This document shows, piece by piece, positions 9,644 to 16,995 of a stretch of DNA of 64,000 nucleotides. A model generated the notes under the pieces. It was not told the origin of the DNA. It was given only the letters and a program-made list of their open reading frames with translations, and did no database searches. A program made the translations under genes and the position numbers. Numbering within the stretch: the first letter of the stretch is position 1; every line of letters begins with the position of its first letter. Origin of the DNA: Chryseosolibacter sp036402115 (GTDB lineage Bacteria; Bacteroidota; Bacteroidia; Cytophagales; Cyclobacteriaceae); assembly GCA_036402115.1 (NCBI GenBank), contig DASWTM010000366.1:8971-72970 (forward strand). Direction: 5' to 3'.

Positions 9644-9886
9644 ATGCCCGATCACTCAAATACCGACAATCTATTTACGGAAGGAAGCCTGGTCACTGCA
9701 AAACAGCATCCCGAGGTCCCGCTTAAGGTCGTCCGATACTATCAACGCATTTACTATTGCGCACGGGTAGGGGATGAAACGCGAAAGCAACTAGTATACT
9801 TTGAACGAGAGCTCCTTCCCACCAGGGGAGGAAGCGCGATTTTCCTCAAGACGATGAACCAAACAATGAATGATCGCAATAGTTAA
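9644..9886 (+). CDS. Small conserved-looking hypothetical protein
   Basis: An 80-residue acidic/basic protein without signal or membrane segment. The core, from LFTEGSLVTAKQHPEVPL through YYCARVGDETRKQLVYFERELLP, has the feel of a compact beta-barrel of the KOW/SH3 kind: a short 'v.a...p...l.vr.y..r.yyc' strand pattern that closes with VYFERELLP. I believe similar small proteins occur in other Cytophagales but cannot verify this here. It sits 200 bases upstream of the sigma-factor gene in the same direction. Function unknown. Confidence 0.6.
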   Translation: MPDHSNTDNLFTEGSLVTAKQHPEVPLKVVRYYQRIYYCARVGDETRKQLVYFERELLPTRGGSAIFLKTMNQTMNDRNS

Positions 9887-10085
9887 AAAATTGATGTCAG
9901 AAGTAGCACGGGCATTAGGCTTCGACAGAGCATCGAAACAAATGAAACTGACGCGCATTATTGAGGTGTTCGATGCGGTTCAAGCATCGGCATTGCCGGG
10001 CAGAAATAAGCGATAGCCTTGTGCCAACAGTTCATGTCACAGCAAACGCGAGCAATTTTCTTTTAAACTAAAATAAACGTTACGG

Positions 10086-10949
10086 ATGAGGCAACTAAAA
10101 ATCGTTAAACAAATTACTAACCGTGAAAGTCAGTCTCTCGATAAGTACTTGCAGGAAATCGGGAAGGTTGATCTGATTACCTCGGAAGTAGAAGTAGAAC
10201 TTGCCCAGCGAATCCGCGAAGGCGACCAGATCGCGCTGGAAAAGTTAACAAAGGCAAACCTTCGATTCGTAGTGTCGGTAGCCAAACAATATCAGAACAA
10301 TGGTCTCACACTGGGTGACCTCATAAACGAAGGAAATCTGGGTCTGATCAAAGCTGCGAAACGGTTTGATGAGAAACGAGGATTTAAATTTATTTCATAT
10401 GCCGTATGGTGGATCCGGCAGTCGATCATGCAGGCGCTGGCTGAGCAAGCGCGAATTGTGCGATTACCCCTCAATCGCGTGAGTTCATTGAACAAGATCT
10501 CCAAGACGTTCTCTGACCTGGAACAAAAACATCAGCGTGAACCTTCCACTGAGGAGATTGCCGAAGTAATTGGCATCAGCACAGAAGAAGTGCGTTCTGA
10601 TCTTCGTCTGACAGGCCGCCATGTCTCCATCGATGCGCCTTTTGCCCAGGGTGAAGACGGCACATTGCTTGATGTTCTATTGGATGTGAATGAAACGAAT
10701 CCCGAAAAACAGTTGCTGAGCGACTCACTTACTGAAGACGTTCAGCGAGCACTATCAACCCTTACCTCACGTGAGGCGCAAGTCATCGGCCTCTACTTTG
10801 GACTCAATAACAAGAAGGCGCACACACTGGAAGAGATCGGAGAGAGGTTCAAGCTGACGCGTGAGCGCGTAAGACAAATTAAAGATAAAGCTACCAGGCG
10901 ATTGAGACACTCAACGAAGAATACAAACTTAAAAAGCCATCTGGGCTAA
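10086..10949 (+). CDS. RNA polymerase sigma factor, RpoD/SigA family (short Bacteroidota form)
   Basis: A 287-residue sigma-70 protein of the compact Bacteroidota housekeeping type. It opens with the MRQLKIVKQITNRESQSLDKYL block and region 1.2, followed by region 2 (LRFVVSVAKQYQNNGLTLGDLINEGNLGL, then FKFISYAVWWIRQSI for -10 melting and binding), region 3 (RIVRLPLNRVSSLNKI) and region 4 with the HTH (TLEEIGERFKLTRERVRQIKDKA). It directs RNA polymerase to TTG/TAnnTTTG promoters. Compared with the RpoD form I remember, it differs in region 1.2 (TSEVEVELAQ where TPDEEVELAQ is usual) and in an unusual acidic linker near 195-205 (LLDVNETNPEKQ). It may therefore be an extra group-2 copy rather than the only primary sigma factor; the window cannot settle this. 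Confidence 0.9.
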   Translation: MRQLKIVKQITNRESQSLDKYLQEIGKVDLITSEVEVELAQRIREGDQIALEKLTKANLRFVVSVAKQYQNNGLTLGDLINEGNLGLIKAAKRFDEKRGFKFISYAVWWIRQSIMQALAEQARIVRLPLNRVSSLNKISKTFSDLEQKHQREPSTEEIAEVIGISTEEVRSDLRLTGRHVSIDAPFAQGEDGTLLDVLLDVNETNPEKQLLSDSLTEDVQRALSTLTSREAQVIGLYFGLNNKKAHTLEEIGERFKLTRERVRQIKDKATRRLRHSTKNTNLKSHLG

Positions 10950-11019
10950 AATATAATTAGGACCATGAGCGAATTGGTTGTATCTTTGAGAAGCAATTAA
11001 GAAATAGTGCCTTTCAGCT

Positions 11020-11039
11020 AGCTCCCTCTGAGCTTTTTT
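11020..11039 (+). terminator. Weak terminator-like hairpin after the sigma gene
   Basis: AGCTC (11020-11024) and GAGCT (11030-11034) form a 5-bp stem with loop CCTCT, followed by T residues to 11039. The stem is short but position and T-tract fit. Confidence 0.4.
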
Positions 11040-11155
11040 GTCTCCACCTCTTCTTATTTATTATCTCGTAAGATTTCATCACAACGTCTTATCTGGTTAT
11101 TGCACTCCTGTGGAGTTACACATACATGCGTTTTTTTTATTTTAATTTTTATACA

Positions 11156-11347
11156 ATGCAAGGAACAGTAAAATTTTTCAATGAAACCAAAGGTTTTGGA
11201 TTCATTACACCAACCATCGCTGGCAAAGATATCTTTGTTCACACTTCAGGTTTAGTAGACGAAATTCGTGAGAACGATCAGGTCGAATACGATGAAGAAA
11301 TGGGCAAAAAAGGATTGAATGCCGTTAATGTTACAGTATTGAACTAA
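11156..11347 (+). CDS. Cold-shock domain protein
   Basis: A 63-residue single cold-shock domain (CspA family). RNP1 is KGFGFI (residues 12-17) and RNP2 is DIFVHT (25-30), and length matches the family. I start at the ATG at 11156 (MQGTVKFF), not the upstream ATG at 11126, which adds ten unrelated hydrophobic residues. These proteins bind single-stranded RNA/DNA and melt secondary structure. The gene has a ~120-base AT-rich leader after the upstream weak terminator, which would suit the long structured leader typical of cold-shock messages. A terminator follows. Confidence 0.95.
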   Translation: MQGTVKFFNETKGFGFITPTIAGKDIFVHTSGLVDEIRENDQVEYDEEMGKKGLNAVNVTVLN

Positions 11348-11370
11348 TAAGTTTGCTTTATAACATTTGA

Positions 11371-11396
11371 AAAGCTGCCCTCGGGTGGCTTTTTTT
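11371..11396 (+). terminator. Rho-independent terminator of the cold-shock gene
   Basis: AAAGCTGCCC (11371-11380) pairs with GGGTGGCTTT (with two G-U pairs) around a short TC loop, and a T-tract follows to 11396. Confidence 0.8.
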
Positions 11397-11549
11397 GTTT
11401 GTGCACACTCGAACAAATGCGATGAAACCACCATTTAAAATACTGATCGGCTGGTTAGGATCCAACGTCAGGAATGATGAACGCGGATCACGCATTGAGT
11501 GACTCGCCATTTCGTCTGCACTCCTCCCTTGATTCAAAAGTCAGAGGGC

Positions 11550-11876
11550 TTACGCTTGATCAGCCAGTTGAATCTTTACTTCCGCGTGAACCAGGACGGG
11601 CTTTCCTTTGACTTTTGCTTCGTTTAATGTTTCCTGCAACTTTTTCATTTCTGCCTCTAACCTAGCAATGTTTTCATGGCAATTACCATCATCATTGCCA
11701 CATTGCACCCATGAGCGCAGGTTCTTTATCCGCAAGTAGTTTGTTTTTAAAGAAAAGATGTCAGTTAAAAGATCCCGCGCATCTTCAGTGTCGAATCTGC
11801 CGTCAATGAGTGTTACTGTTTTGGACTCGACTATCTTGTCGTGGGCGGGAACTGGTGAATCTACTTGTTTTACCAT
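11550..11876 (-). CDS. Small hypothetical protein with coiled-coil segment
   Basis: 108 residues, no signal peptide or membrane segment. The N-terminal half has an FDTEDARDLLTDIFSLKTNYLRIKNL pattern (helical, with the T-x-E-D-A-R-D-L-L start), and the middle (ENIARLEAEMKKLQETLNEAK) predicts a coiled coil. I recall short Bacteroidota proteins with a similar 'F.pe.A.elL...i..Ki..hklknl' layout but cannot confirm membership. It lies alone between the cold-shock gene and the LysR regulator, on the opposite strand from the former. Function unknown. Confidence 0.6.
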   Translation of the reverse strand: MVKQVDSPVPAHDKIVESKTVTLIDGRFDTEDARDLLTDIFSLKTNYLRIKNLRSWVQCGNDDGNCHENIARLEAEMKKLQETLNEAKVKGKPVLVHAEVKIQLADQA

Positions 11877-11994
11877 AGCGGTTTTGAATGTTTATGGCAC
11901 AAAAATCCAGATTGGCCATGATATATTTTTATTTATCTTTTTAATGAGATGCATAAGTTTACTTTATCGTTACGATTTAATCGATGCCTTGATA

Positions 11995-12927
11995 CTAATG
12001 TCGTGTCAGTTTATCCAGGTCTTTAAAATAATTTCCTATGATAGACTCTTTTTCTTTTTCAATATGCTCAAGAAAAGCCATACACACGGGAGATAATTTT
12101 TTGCCTTTCATCCAGATCAATTGCCAGGTCGTCTTGATTGGCAAGCCCTTTATCGGGATAATTCGGAGGATGCCGTTTAAAATTTCATTTCGAATTCCGA
12201 TCAATGGCATGATCGAGTAACCGAGTCCGGCAATGACCGCTTGCTTTACGGCTTCATTAGAAGTAAGCTCTAGTTTTTTTCTAACCTGGAGATGGTGCCT
12301 TCCAATGAATCGTTCCATTGTTTGTCTCGTACCAGAGCCGGCTTCACGGAAGATTAGTGGCAACTGGGAGAATAACTCTTTAGGGGTTATGTCTTTTTTA
12401 AAGCGCGTATCCTTGTTGCCAACGAGGTACAAGTGATTCTCTATCAGGTTGATCTTATTAACCTCGAATTCATCGGGTAGGATGGAAACAAGGGAAAAAT
12501 CGACTTCATTGTTGTCCAGACTCTCGAGCACTTTTGTTTTGTTCGTCACATCCATCACTAACTCCACGCCTGGATGCTTATTAATAAAGCCTGTAAGAAA
12601 GTATGGCATCACGTATTTGCCGGTGGAGACAACAGAAACCTTCAACCTGCCAGCGAGCTCTCCTTTATGTGCGCGGGTCTTGAAGTCGATTGCATAAACC
12701 TGATTCACTATATTCTCGGCAGCCTCGGCTATTTCTTTGCCAAAATCCGTGATGTAAAGTTTTCTTCCTACCACTTCGGTCAGGGGAATGTCAAACTGGT
12801 CCTGGAAATTTTTCAGTTGGATAGAGACCGCAGGCTGTGTTAGGTGTAACTCTTCGGCTGCCTTCGTTACACTCTGTGTCTTTGCAACTTTGAGAAAAAC
12901 CTGCAACTGGTTAAGCGTGTAGTTCAT
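11995..12927 (-). CDS. LysR-family transcriptional regulator (CbbR-like context)
   Basis: A 310-residue LysR regulator. Residues 1-60 hold the winged HTH (LNQLQVFLKVAKTQSVTKAAEELHLTQPAVSIQLKNFQ), and the rest is the periplasmic-binding-protein-like effector domain (VSTGKYVMPYFL, FREAGSGTRQTMERF, AVIAGLGYSIMPLIG). It is divergent from the isocitrate dehydrogenase-DUF6671-SbtA-SbtB cluster. In autotrophs, LysR proteins of the CbbR/CmpR/CcmR type control carbon fixation and bicarbonate uptake, so I infer that this one controls the divergent cluster and probably itself. An inverted repeat overlaps its start codon. The effector is unknown. Confidence 0.9.
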   Translation of the reverse strand: MNYTLNQLQVFLKVAKTQSVTKAAEELHLTQPAVSIQLKNFQDQFDIPLTEVVGRKLYITDFGKEIAEAAENIVNQVYAIDFKTRAHKGELAGRLKVSVVSTGKYVMPYFLTGFINKHPGVELVMDVTNKTKVLESLDNNEVDFSLVSILPDEFEVNKINLIENHLYLVGNKDTRFKKDITPKELFSQLPLIFREAGSGTRQTMERFIGRHHLQVRKKLELTSNEAVKQAVIAGLGYSIMPLIGIRNEILNGILRIIPIKGLPIKTTWQLIWMKGKKLSPVCMAFLEHIEKEKESIIGNYFKDLDKLTRH

Positions 12928-12949
12928 AAGATATATTTATGCGTCTTAT
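12926..12949. promoter_or_regulatory. Putative LysR operator (inverted repeat)
   Basis: ATAAGA (12926-12931), 12 AT-rich bases, TCTTAT (12944-12949) form a perfect interrupted palindrome. It overlaps the LysR start codon and lies downstream of its probable -7 element, as expected for a negatively autoregulated LysR gene sharing a control region with its divergent target. Confidence 0.5.
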
Positions 12950-12951
12950 AA

Positions 12952-12959
12952 CAAAGATA
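12952..12959 (-). promoter_or_regulatory. Bacteroidota -7 promoter element for the LysR gene
   Basis: Reads TATCTTTG on the minus strand, an exact match to TAnnTTTG, 24 bases before the LysR ATG. I find no good TTTG -33 partner at the usual spacing. Confidence 0.45.
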
Positions 12960-13028
12960 AATAAAAATATATGTTGCCAGGATACGATGTTTGCGGCAGT
13001 AAGAAAGTATAACTCACCATCATCTGAA

Positions 13029-14462
13029 ATGAAACAAAAAATAACAATAGCAAAAGGAGACGGGATCGGCCCCGAAATCATGGATGCGACATTAGCGATT
13101 TTGTCGGCTGCAGGTGCACAGTTGGACATCGAAGAAATTGAAATTGGCGAATCCGTGTACAATCGCGGATTCTCAGCAGGTATTATGCCGGCAGCATGGG
13201 AATCGCTTCGTAGAACAAAGGTCTTCCTGAAAGCCCCGATCACAACGCCTCAAGGCGGAGGATTCAAAAGTCTCAACGTTACTACGCGGAAGATGCTTGG
13301 ATTGTACGCTAACGTTCGGCCTTGCGTGTCTTATCATCCTTATGTCGATACGAAACATCCCAAAATGGATATTGTCATTATTCGTGAGAACGAGGAAGAT
13401 CTCTATGCAGGAATTGAACATCAGCAGACTGATGAGGTAGTGCAGTGTCTTAAGCTGATAAGTCGGCCGGGATGTGAAAAAATTGTTCGCTATGCCTTTG
13501 AATATGCCTCGCGAAATAATCGAAGGAAGGTAACCTGCTTCACGAAGGATAATATAATGAAGCTAACGGATGGGTTGTTTCATAAAGTCTTTGATGATGT
13601 GGCGAAGGAATATCCCAACATTGAGAATGAACACTGGATTATCGATATCGGAGCCGCCAAGTTGGCGGATACTCCTGAAGCGTTCGATGTGATCGTTACC
13701 CCCAACCTGTATGGCGATATTATCTCAGACGTGGCTGCCCAAATTACGGGCTCAGTCGGGCTTGCAGGTTCTGCTAACATTGGTGACCAATGCGCCATGT
13801 TTGAGGCAATCCATGGGTCGGCACCACGAAGGGCCGGGCAGGACGTTGCGAATCCGTCTGGGCTGTTGCTTGGAGCTGTTCAGATGCTCGTCCATATCAA
13901 CCAGGTTGACGTGGCAGCGCGCGTACACAACGCTTGGCTCGCTACGATCGAGGAAGGAATCCATACCTATGACATATACGATGAAGGTAGAAGTAGGAAG
14001 AAGGTCGGAACAAAGCAATTTGCCAATGAAGTGATTTCCCGACTCGGACGGTTTCCATCAAACCTGAGTCCGGTGCAATACAAAAGTAAACCTGCCTTCG
14101 AGGTTACTGTCACCAAAATGCCAAAAGCAAACAAGAAAACAATCGGGGTTGATGTGTTTCTCCATTGGGCATCGGGGAACCCAGAGCAACTTGGCCGTGA
14201 AATCGATGCCCTACCAGTCGACAAGCTCAGACTTGAAATGATCACCAACCGGGGAGTAAAAGTATATCCCGAAGGCCTGCCCGAAACATTTTGTACCGAC
14301 CACTGGCGCTGTCGATTCACATCGATGGATGGACCCGTTGATTATGCAGACATCCTGAATTTACTAGTCACGATAAGCAAACGCAACTTCGACATCATTA
14401 AGACGGAGAATCTGTGCACGTTTGATGGAAAGCCTGGATACTCAAAGGGCCAGGGCCAGTAA
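13029..14462 (+). CDS. icd: Isocitrate dehydrogenase (NADP-type, with C-terminal extension)
   Basis: A 477-residue isocitrate/isopropylmalate dehydrogenase family protein, of the Thermus/Rickettsia type that has an extra ~140-residue C-terminal domain. Visible signatures are GDGIGPEI near the N-terminus, substrate-binding SLNVTTRKMLGLYANVRP, ENEEDLYAGIEH, the metal-binding region VIVTPNLYGDIISDVAAQITGSVGLAGS and cofactor segment AIHGSAPRRAG. It oxidises isocitrate to 2-oxoglutarate and CO2. I choose ATG 13029 over a frame opening at 12939, because the longer form would read through the LysR operator. Its place at the head of a bicarbonate-transport cluster is unusual and may link CO2 release or carboxylation to inorganic-carbon supply. 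Cofactor choice (NADP against NAD) is from family, not proven. Confidence 0.92.
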   Translation: MKQKITIAKGDGIGPEIMDATLAILSAAGAQLDIEEIEIGESVYNRGFSAGIMPAAWESLRRTKVFLKAPITTPQGGGFKSLNVTTRKMLGLYANVRPCVSYHPYVDTKHPKMDIVIIRENEEDLYAGIEHQQTDEVVQCLKLISRPGCEKIVRYAFEYASRNNRRKVTCFTKDNIMKLTDGLFHKVFDDVAKEYPNIENEHWIIDIGAAKLADTPEAFDVIVTPNLYGDIISDVAAQITGSVGLAGSANIGDQCAMFEAIHGSAPRRAGQDVANPSGLLLGAVQMLVHINQVDVAARVHNAWLATIEEGIHTYDIYDEGRSRKKVGTKQFANEVISRLGRFPSNLSPVQYKSKPAFEVTVTKMPKANKKTIGVDVFLHWASGNPEQLGREIDALPVDKLRLEMITNRGVKVYPEGLPETFCTDHWRCRFTSMDGPVDYADILNLLVTISKRNFDIIKTENLCTFDGKPGYSKGQGQ

Positions 14463-14473
14463 CGATTTAGATT

Positions 14474-15352
14474 ATGGTGCATGCAAAAAAAATGTTTACA
14501 ACAAAACCGGTGAACTTTTTACAGGGCCGGACTGCAGTCGTAGCAAGCATGCATGGTAAACAGCATGCAATGGAACCGATTCTTCGGAAACACCTCGGTA
14601 TTGCAGAAGTGATAGTTCCACAGGTCGACACGGATAAATTCGGAACGTTCTCAGGCGAGATCGAAAGGCCGTCCGACCCAATTACAACCTTGCGAGCAAA
14701 AATCCATGATGCGTTGGAAATCGCTGGAGAGACGCTGGGTATCGGAAGTGAAGGATCGTTTGGTCCTGATCCCCAAATGCCTTTTGTTCAGGCTCACCAT
14801 GAGGTTGTCATGCTGATAGACCAGGCAAATAATCTGGAGATCATCGAGCATGTTGTCAGTTATGGGACTTTTTTTGGGCGTTCAGAGGTTTCTCAGCTGA
14901 AAGATCTAATGGACTTCGCAGACAAGGCGCAATTTCCATCACACGGCTTGATCTTAAAGCAAATCAAAAGCGACAAAGTGATCAATATCACAAAAGGGAT
15001 TGTAACGTGGGACCTGCTGTATACTGTAGCACAAAAGTACTTCACGGACGACACGTCCCTGGTAGTGGAAACCGATATGCGTGCCCACCTTAATCCTTCG
15101 CGCATGAAGGTGATAGCGGAGGTAACGGACAAGCTAATGGCAAACGTCAACAGCCTCTGCCCAGAGTGCCAATGGCCCGGTTTTACGGCTCTCGAATTCA
15201 AGCCGGGTTTGGTATGCGCGCAGTGTGGGGAACCAACAAAAGTTTTTCAATCGAAAATTCACCGTTGCGGTCATTGCGACTATTGGTGCGAGGAGCTGTG
15301 CACGGACGGGCTACACGCAGACCCTCGCTTTTGTGACCTCTGCAATCCATAA
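14474..15352 (+). CDS. DUF6671-like protein with C-terminal zinc ribbons
   Basis: A 292-residue cytosolic protein that I recognise as a DUF6671-type protein of unknown function. The N-terminal domain begins GRTAVVASMHGKQHAMEPIL and includes VDTDKFGTFSGEIERP and ASEGSFGP-like GSEGSFGPDPQMPF. The last 64 residues are a cysteine-rich zinc-binding module with CxxC pairs at 229/232, 248/251, 265/268 and 287/290 and further cysteines at 272 and 276. It starts 11 bases after the isocitrate dehydrogenase stop, so it is in the same operon, and the SbtA/SbtB genes follow. I infer a role connected to inorganic carbon but see no catalytic motif that gives a reaction. Confidence 0.8.
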   Translation: MVHAKKMFTTKPVNFLQGRTAVVASMHGKQHAMEPILRKHLGIAEVIVPQVDTDKFGTFSGEIERPSDPITTLRAKIHDALEIAGETLGIGSEGSFGPDPQMPFVQAHHEVVMLIDQANNLEIIEHVVSYGTFFGRSEVSQLKDLMDFADKAQFPSHGLILKQIKSDKVINITKGIVTWDLLYTVAQKYFTDDTSLVVETDMRAHLNPSRMKVIAEVTDKLMANVNSLCPECQWPGFTALEFKPGLVCAQCGEPTKVFQSKIHRCGHCDYWCEELCTDGLHADPRFCDLCNP

Positions 15353-15364
15353 ACTAATCTACTT

Positions 15365-15517
15365 ATGACAATTCTTTACACATACAGTATTATTTCGCTG
15401 CTGACCTTCCTTTGCCTTTGGTTTTACCGGAAACGAATTGACCAAGCTATCAAGGTCACAGAGCACGTGCGCGAACAACACAAGCTTAAGAATGACCAAA
15501 TTAAAATGAGCGCATGA
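15365..15517 (+). CDS. Micro-ORF: 50-residue single-pass membrane protein
   Basis: Starts with ATG at 15365, 12 bases after the DUF6671 stop, and ends with TGA at 15515-15517. The first ~20 residues are a membrane segment (LYTYSIISLLTFLCLWFY) and the rest is a charged helix (RKRIDQAIKV to NDQIKMSA). Its stop overlaps the ATG of the next micro-ORF by 4 bases (ATGA), the classic arrangement of co-translated genes. No family recognised. The overlap and spacing are the main reasons to believe it is a real gene. Confidence 0.62.
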   Translation: MTILYTYSIISLLTFLCLWFYRKRIDQAIKVTEHVREQHKLKNDQIKMSA

Positions 15518-15654
15518 AAAAACATCATGTGATGATCGCACCATTCCTTATGACTGCATTTGTTTGCGCTTCATGTCTACCAAGAGGCCTCAGACCAATC
15601 AACGCGCCATTCGAGAATCCCAAGCTTCAACCAAAAAAAGACAAGCACGGATGA
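15514..15654 (+). CDS. Micro-ORF: 46-residue putative lipoprotein
   Basis: Starts with the ATG at 15514 that overlaps the previous stop, and ends with TGA at 15652-15654, which itself overlaps the SbtA start (ATGA at 15651-15654). The sequence opens with basic residues and a hydrophobic stretch ending in ...FVCASC, so Cys21 is a possible lipidation site, followed by a short polar tail (LPRGLRPINAPFENPK). The lipobox is not ideal (Cys at -3). No family recognised. Its chain of 4-base overlaps with neighbours on both sides suggests a genuine subunit-like or accessory peptide of the bicarbonate transporter operon. Confidence 0.6.
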   Translation: MKKHHVMIAPFLMTAFVCASCLPRGLRPINAPFENPKLQPKKDKHG

Positions 15655-16607
15655 CCAGCCTTCTTTCGCCCATGGTGCTTTCGTTCGGCCTGGGGATGAT
15701 AGCCGCCAGACTGAGAAGCGATTTAAAGTTCCCGGATTCTCTTTACACCTCGCTTACGATCTACTTAATGGTAGCGATCGGAATGAAAGGTGGATACAAG
15801 TTGTCGGTCACACCGCTTCCCGAAATTATTGTTCCTCTTCTCGCTGCCATCGCTTTGTCTGCAGTAATTCCGCTTTGGTGTTACTGGCTTTCGCGAAGGG
15901 TAGGGAAGTTCGACCGATACAACGCTGCTGCACTCGCAGCGCACTATGGATCGGTCTCTGCAGTCACCTTCAGTGCAGCACTGGCGTTCCAGGACACCCT
16001 TAACATTTCTCATGAAGGGTTCATGCCGGGATTGCTAGCGATCATGGAGATTCCTGCAATTTTGATAGCAATCGGCCTCACCAGAATGAGTCGCTCGAAT
16101 GGAGAATCCGAGTCGGTAGTTCCACTTCGCGAAATACTGAAAGAATTGCTCGTTGGGAAAGGCAGTGTGCTGTTGGTAGGATTCCTTGCTATCGGTTTTG
16201 TGTCAGGACATCATGGGTGGGAACAGGTGTCTCCATTGTTTGACATGCCGTTTAAAGGTGTGCTTACGTTGTTCCTGCTCGAAGCAGGGCTTGTAGCGGG
16301 CAGGAAGATATCAGACCTGAAACAGCGTGGATTCTTTCTGATTGCATTCGGCATACTCATGCCTATCGCCCATGCCGCGCTGGGCATCTGGTTAGGAAAA
16401 CTCGCAGGGTTGTCACAGGGAGGAGCAGCGATCCTTGGGATACTGGCAGCAAGCGCCTCGTACATTGCAGCGCCAGCAGCCTGTCGCGTTGCACTTCCCG
16501 AAGCAAATCCTTCATACTACCTGACTTCCTCATTGGCCGTCACGTTTCCATTTAACCTTGCTATCGGTATCCCTTTGTATCACTACATGGCGTCTGTCAT
16601 TTTCTGA
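15651..16607 (+). CDS. sbtA: SbtA-type sodium-dependent bicarbonate transporter
   Basis: A 318-residue integral membrane protein of the SbtA family with about ten hydrophobic segments in two repeats. Recognisable parts include LSPMVLSFGLGMIAARLRSDLKFP at the start, IYLMVAIGMKGGYKL, AAHYGSVSAVTF (the conserved substrate/Na+ region), LAIMEIPAI and AASASYIAAPAACRVALPEANPSYYLT near the C-terminus. SbtA imports bicarbonate with sodium across the cytoplasmic membrane and is best known from cyanobacterial carbon-concentrating mechanisms. I choose the ATG at 15651 because it overlaps the preceding stop and removes a 29-residue polar leader seen in the longest frame. SbtB follows after 2 bases. Confidence 0.93.
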   Translation: MTSLLSPMVLSFGLGMIAARLRSDLKFPDSLYTSLTIYLMVAIGMKGGYKLSVTPLPEIIVPLLAAIALSAVIPLWCYWLSRRVGKFDRYNAAALAAHYGSVSAVTFSAALAFQDTLNISHEGFMPGLLAIMEIPAILIAIGLTRMSRSNGESESVVPLREILKELLVGKGSVLLVGFLAIGFVSGHHGWEQVSPLFDMPFKGVLTLFLLEAGLVAGRKISDLKQRGFFLIAFGILMPIAHAALGIWLGKLAGLSQGGAAILGILAASASYIAAPAACRVALPEANPSYYLTSSLAVTFPFNLAIGIPLYHYMASVIF

Positions 16608-16609
16608 TT

Positions 16610-16912
16610 ATGCAGTTGAGTAAGCTAAAGCTAGTCACCATTATCGCAGACGATTCACTCAGACATCTGCTTGAAGAACACATCACTGAGTTGGGTGCGA
16701 AGGGTTATACGGTTAGTCACGTTGAGGGAAAAGGAAAGACGGGATCACGAGACAGCGCGTGGTCTGGTGAGAACGTAAAAATTGAAACAATTGTCCCCGA
16801 TGTCGTTTGCGACCGAATCATCTCGAAGATTGCAAATCAGTTCTTCCCGTCTTATGCCGTCATTGTCTATATCAGTGATGTGGAAGTGTTGAGGTCGACA
16901 CATTTTAGGTAA
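16610..16912 (+). CDS. sbtB: SbtB, PII-like regulator of SbtA
   Basis: A 100-residue PII-fold protein (KLKLVTIIADDSLRHLLEEHITELGAKGYTVSHVEGKG, then ...VKIETIVPDVVCDRIISKIANQFFPSYAVIVYISDVEVLR). SbtB binds adenine nucleotides, including cAMP and AMP in cyanobacteria, and plugs or regulates SbtA. The T-loop region (GKGKTGSRDSAWSGENV) is present. The C-terminal CGPxGC redox loop of many cyanobacterial SbtB proteins is absent: the chain ends shortly after the last strand and holds a single cysteine elsewhere. It starts 2 bases after sbtA ends and is the last gene of the operon. Confidence 0.88.
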   Translation: MQLSKLKLVTIIADDSLRHLLEEHITELGAKGYTVSHVEGKGKTGSRDSAWSGENVKIETIVPDVVCDRIISKIANQFFPSYAVIVYISDVEVLRSTHFR

Positions 16913-16995
16913 ACATGCTGCTGTCGATGTTCGCGCGTAACTCCTTCTGATTGTTATGAGACATCACTTAGCAACATACGAGCTAACACACGACC

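Noticed and set aside
9894..10016. A 40-codon plus-strand frame before the sigma-factor gene
   Set aside because: No recognisable family, no conserved-looking start context, and too short to support by composition alone.
12939..13028. An extended N-terminus for isocitrate dehydrogenase
   Set aside because: It would read through the operator region and gives 30 residues unlike any known isocitrate dehydrogenase start.
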